Part shown: in pieces, positions 33,360 to 33,535 of the stretch
Numbering within the stretch: position 1 is the stretch's first letter
How the letters are laid out: each line of letters starts with the position of its first letter
Assembly: GCA_001725415.1 (NCBI GenBank)
Contig: MEGH01000027.1
Span: 51,371 to 84,905, forward strand
Source: Pseudonocardia sp. SCN 73-27
GTDB lineage: Bacteria > Actinomycetota > Actinomycetes > Mycobacteriales > Pseudonocardiaceae
Length of the DNA stretch: 33,535 nucleotides
Reading direction: 5' to 3'
Made by a program: the position numbers and the translations under genes
The notes under the pieces: generated by a model
What the model saw: the letters and a program-made list of their open reading frames with translations, nothing else
Told to the model about the DNA's origin: nothing
The model's database searches: none

Positions 33360-33535
33360 TGAACGCCATGAACCCCCCGTGGGAACACCCCTTCGCCGGC
33401 TTCGCCGGTGGTCGCGGCGGACGCGGCGGCCGGGCCGCCTTCCGCGCAGCGATGGCCGCCGAGCGCGGCGCCCCGCACGAGCGCCCCGACGACGGTGGCG
33501 ACGATCCACGCCACGGCCCGGGCAGGCGCGGCGGC
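33360..33535 (+). CDS. N-terminus of a probable PadR-family regulator (cut by window end)
   Basis: Only the first 58 codons are in the window. ATG 33360 has AGGAGA seven bases upstream. The visible sequence MNAMNPPWEHPFAGFAGG, then repeated RGG and a proline/arginine/aspartate-rich stretch, contains no fold. Many actinobacterial PadR regulators start with just such a Gly/Arg/Pro-rich tail before their winged helix, and the GATATATC palindrome upstream fits. The assignment is an inference; any protein with a disordered Gly/Arg start is possible. Confidence 0.55.

Overview
The window looks like chromosome from a GC-rich actinobacterium. I favour Pseudonocardiaceae, probably Pseudonocardia, from codon use, many GTG starts and gene content (rpsA, a PdtaR-type ANTAR regulator, a DosR/DevR-like regulator, an LdtMt2-like L,D-transpeptidase). 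This is inferred from protein resemblance, because no database search was possible. Nothing looks like a phage, insertion sequence, CRISPR array or integrated plasmid.

Left part (1-10640). rpsA (minus) is divergent from a plus-strand run: SAM methyltransferase, an internally shortened AlkZ/YcaQ-type winged-helix protein, and a PaaI-type thioesterase. A complete branched-chain-amino-acid-type ABC transporter operon follows (livK-livH-livM-livG-livF), with a large hairpin between the binding-protein gene and the permease genes. A hairpin terminator separates livF from the convergent pdtaR gene. Next to pdtaR is a tRNA with the Leu anticodon CAA but a short, class-I-type variable loop.

Middle part (10642-16100). 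A secreted parallel beta-helix protein is followed by a likely three-gene operon: a DosR/DevR-like response regulator without an adjacent kinase, a large membrane protein in which serine-hydrolase motifs are split by a multi-helix membrane domain, and a thioredoxin.

Glyoxylate region (16110-22040). hyi, glxR, gcl and glxK form a tight operon that turns two glyoxylates into tartronate semialdehyde, then glycerate, then 2-phosphoglycerate. A divergent IclR-family regulator faces it. The intergenic region holds three TTCCG-N5-CGGAA palindromes and a strong sigma-70-type promoter (TTGACA-N17-TAAAGT). This is the clearest regulatory module in the window.

Right part (22061-33535). A pabB-pabC fusion is translationally coupled to a GntR/UTRA regulator (minus). 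Then come an L,D-transpeptidase lipoprotein, a membrane protein that looks like a degenerate esterase, and an MprF-type aminoacyl-phosphatidylglycerol synthase. After those lie a TetR regulator divergent from an SDR plus acyl-CoA ligase pair, a DUF1232 membrane protein, and the first 58 codons of a probable PadR-family regulator. I found no clear wholly novel system. The best candidates for new biology are the split membrane hydrolase operon, the CAA tRNA with a short variable loop, the intra-operon liv hairpin and the three-palindrome glyoxylate switch.
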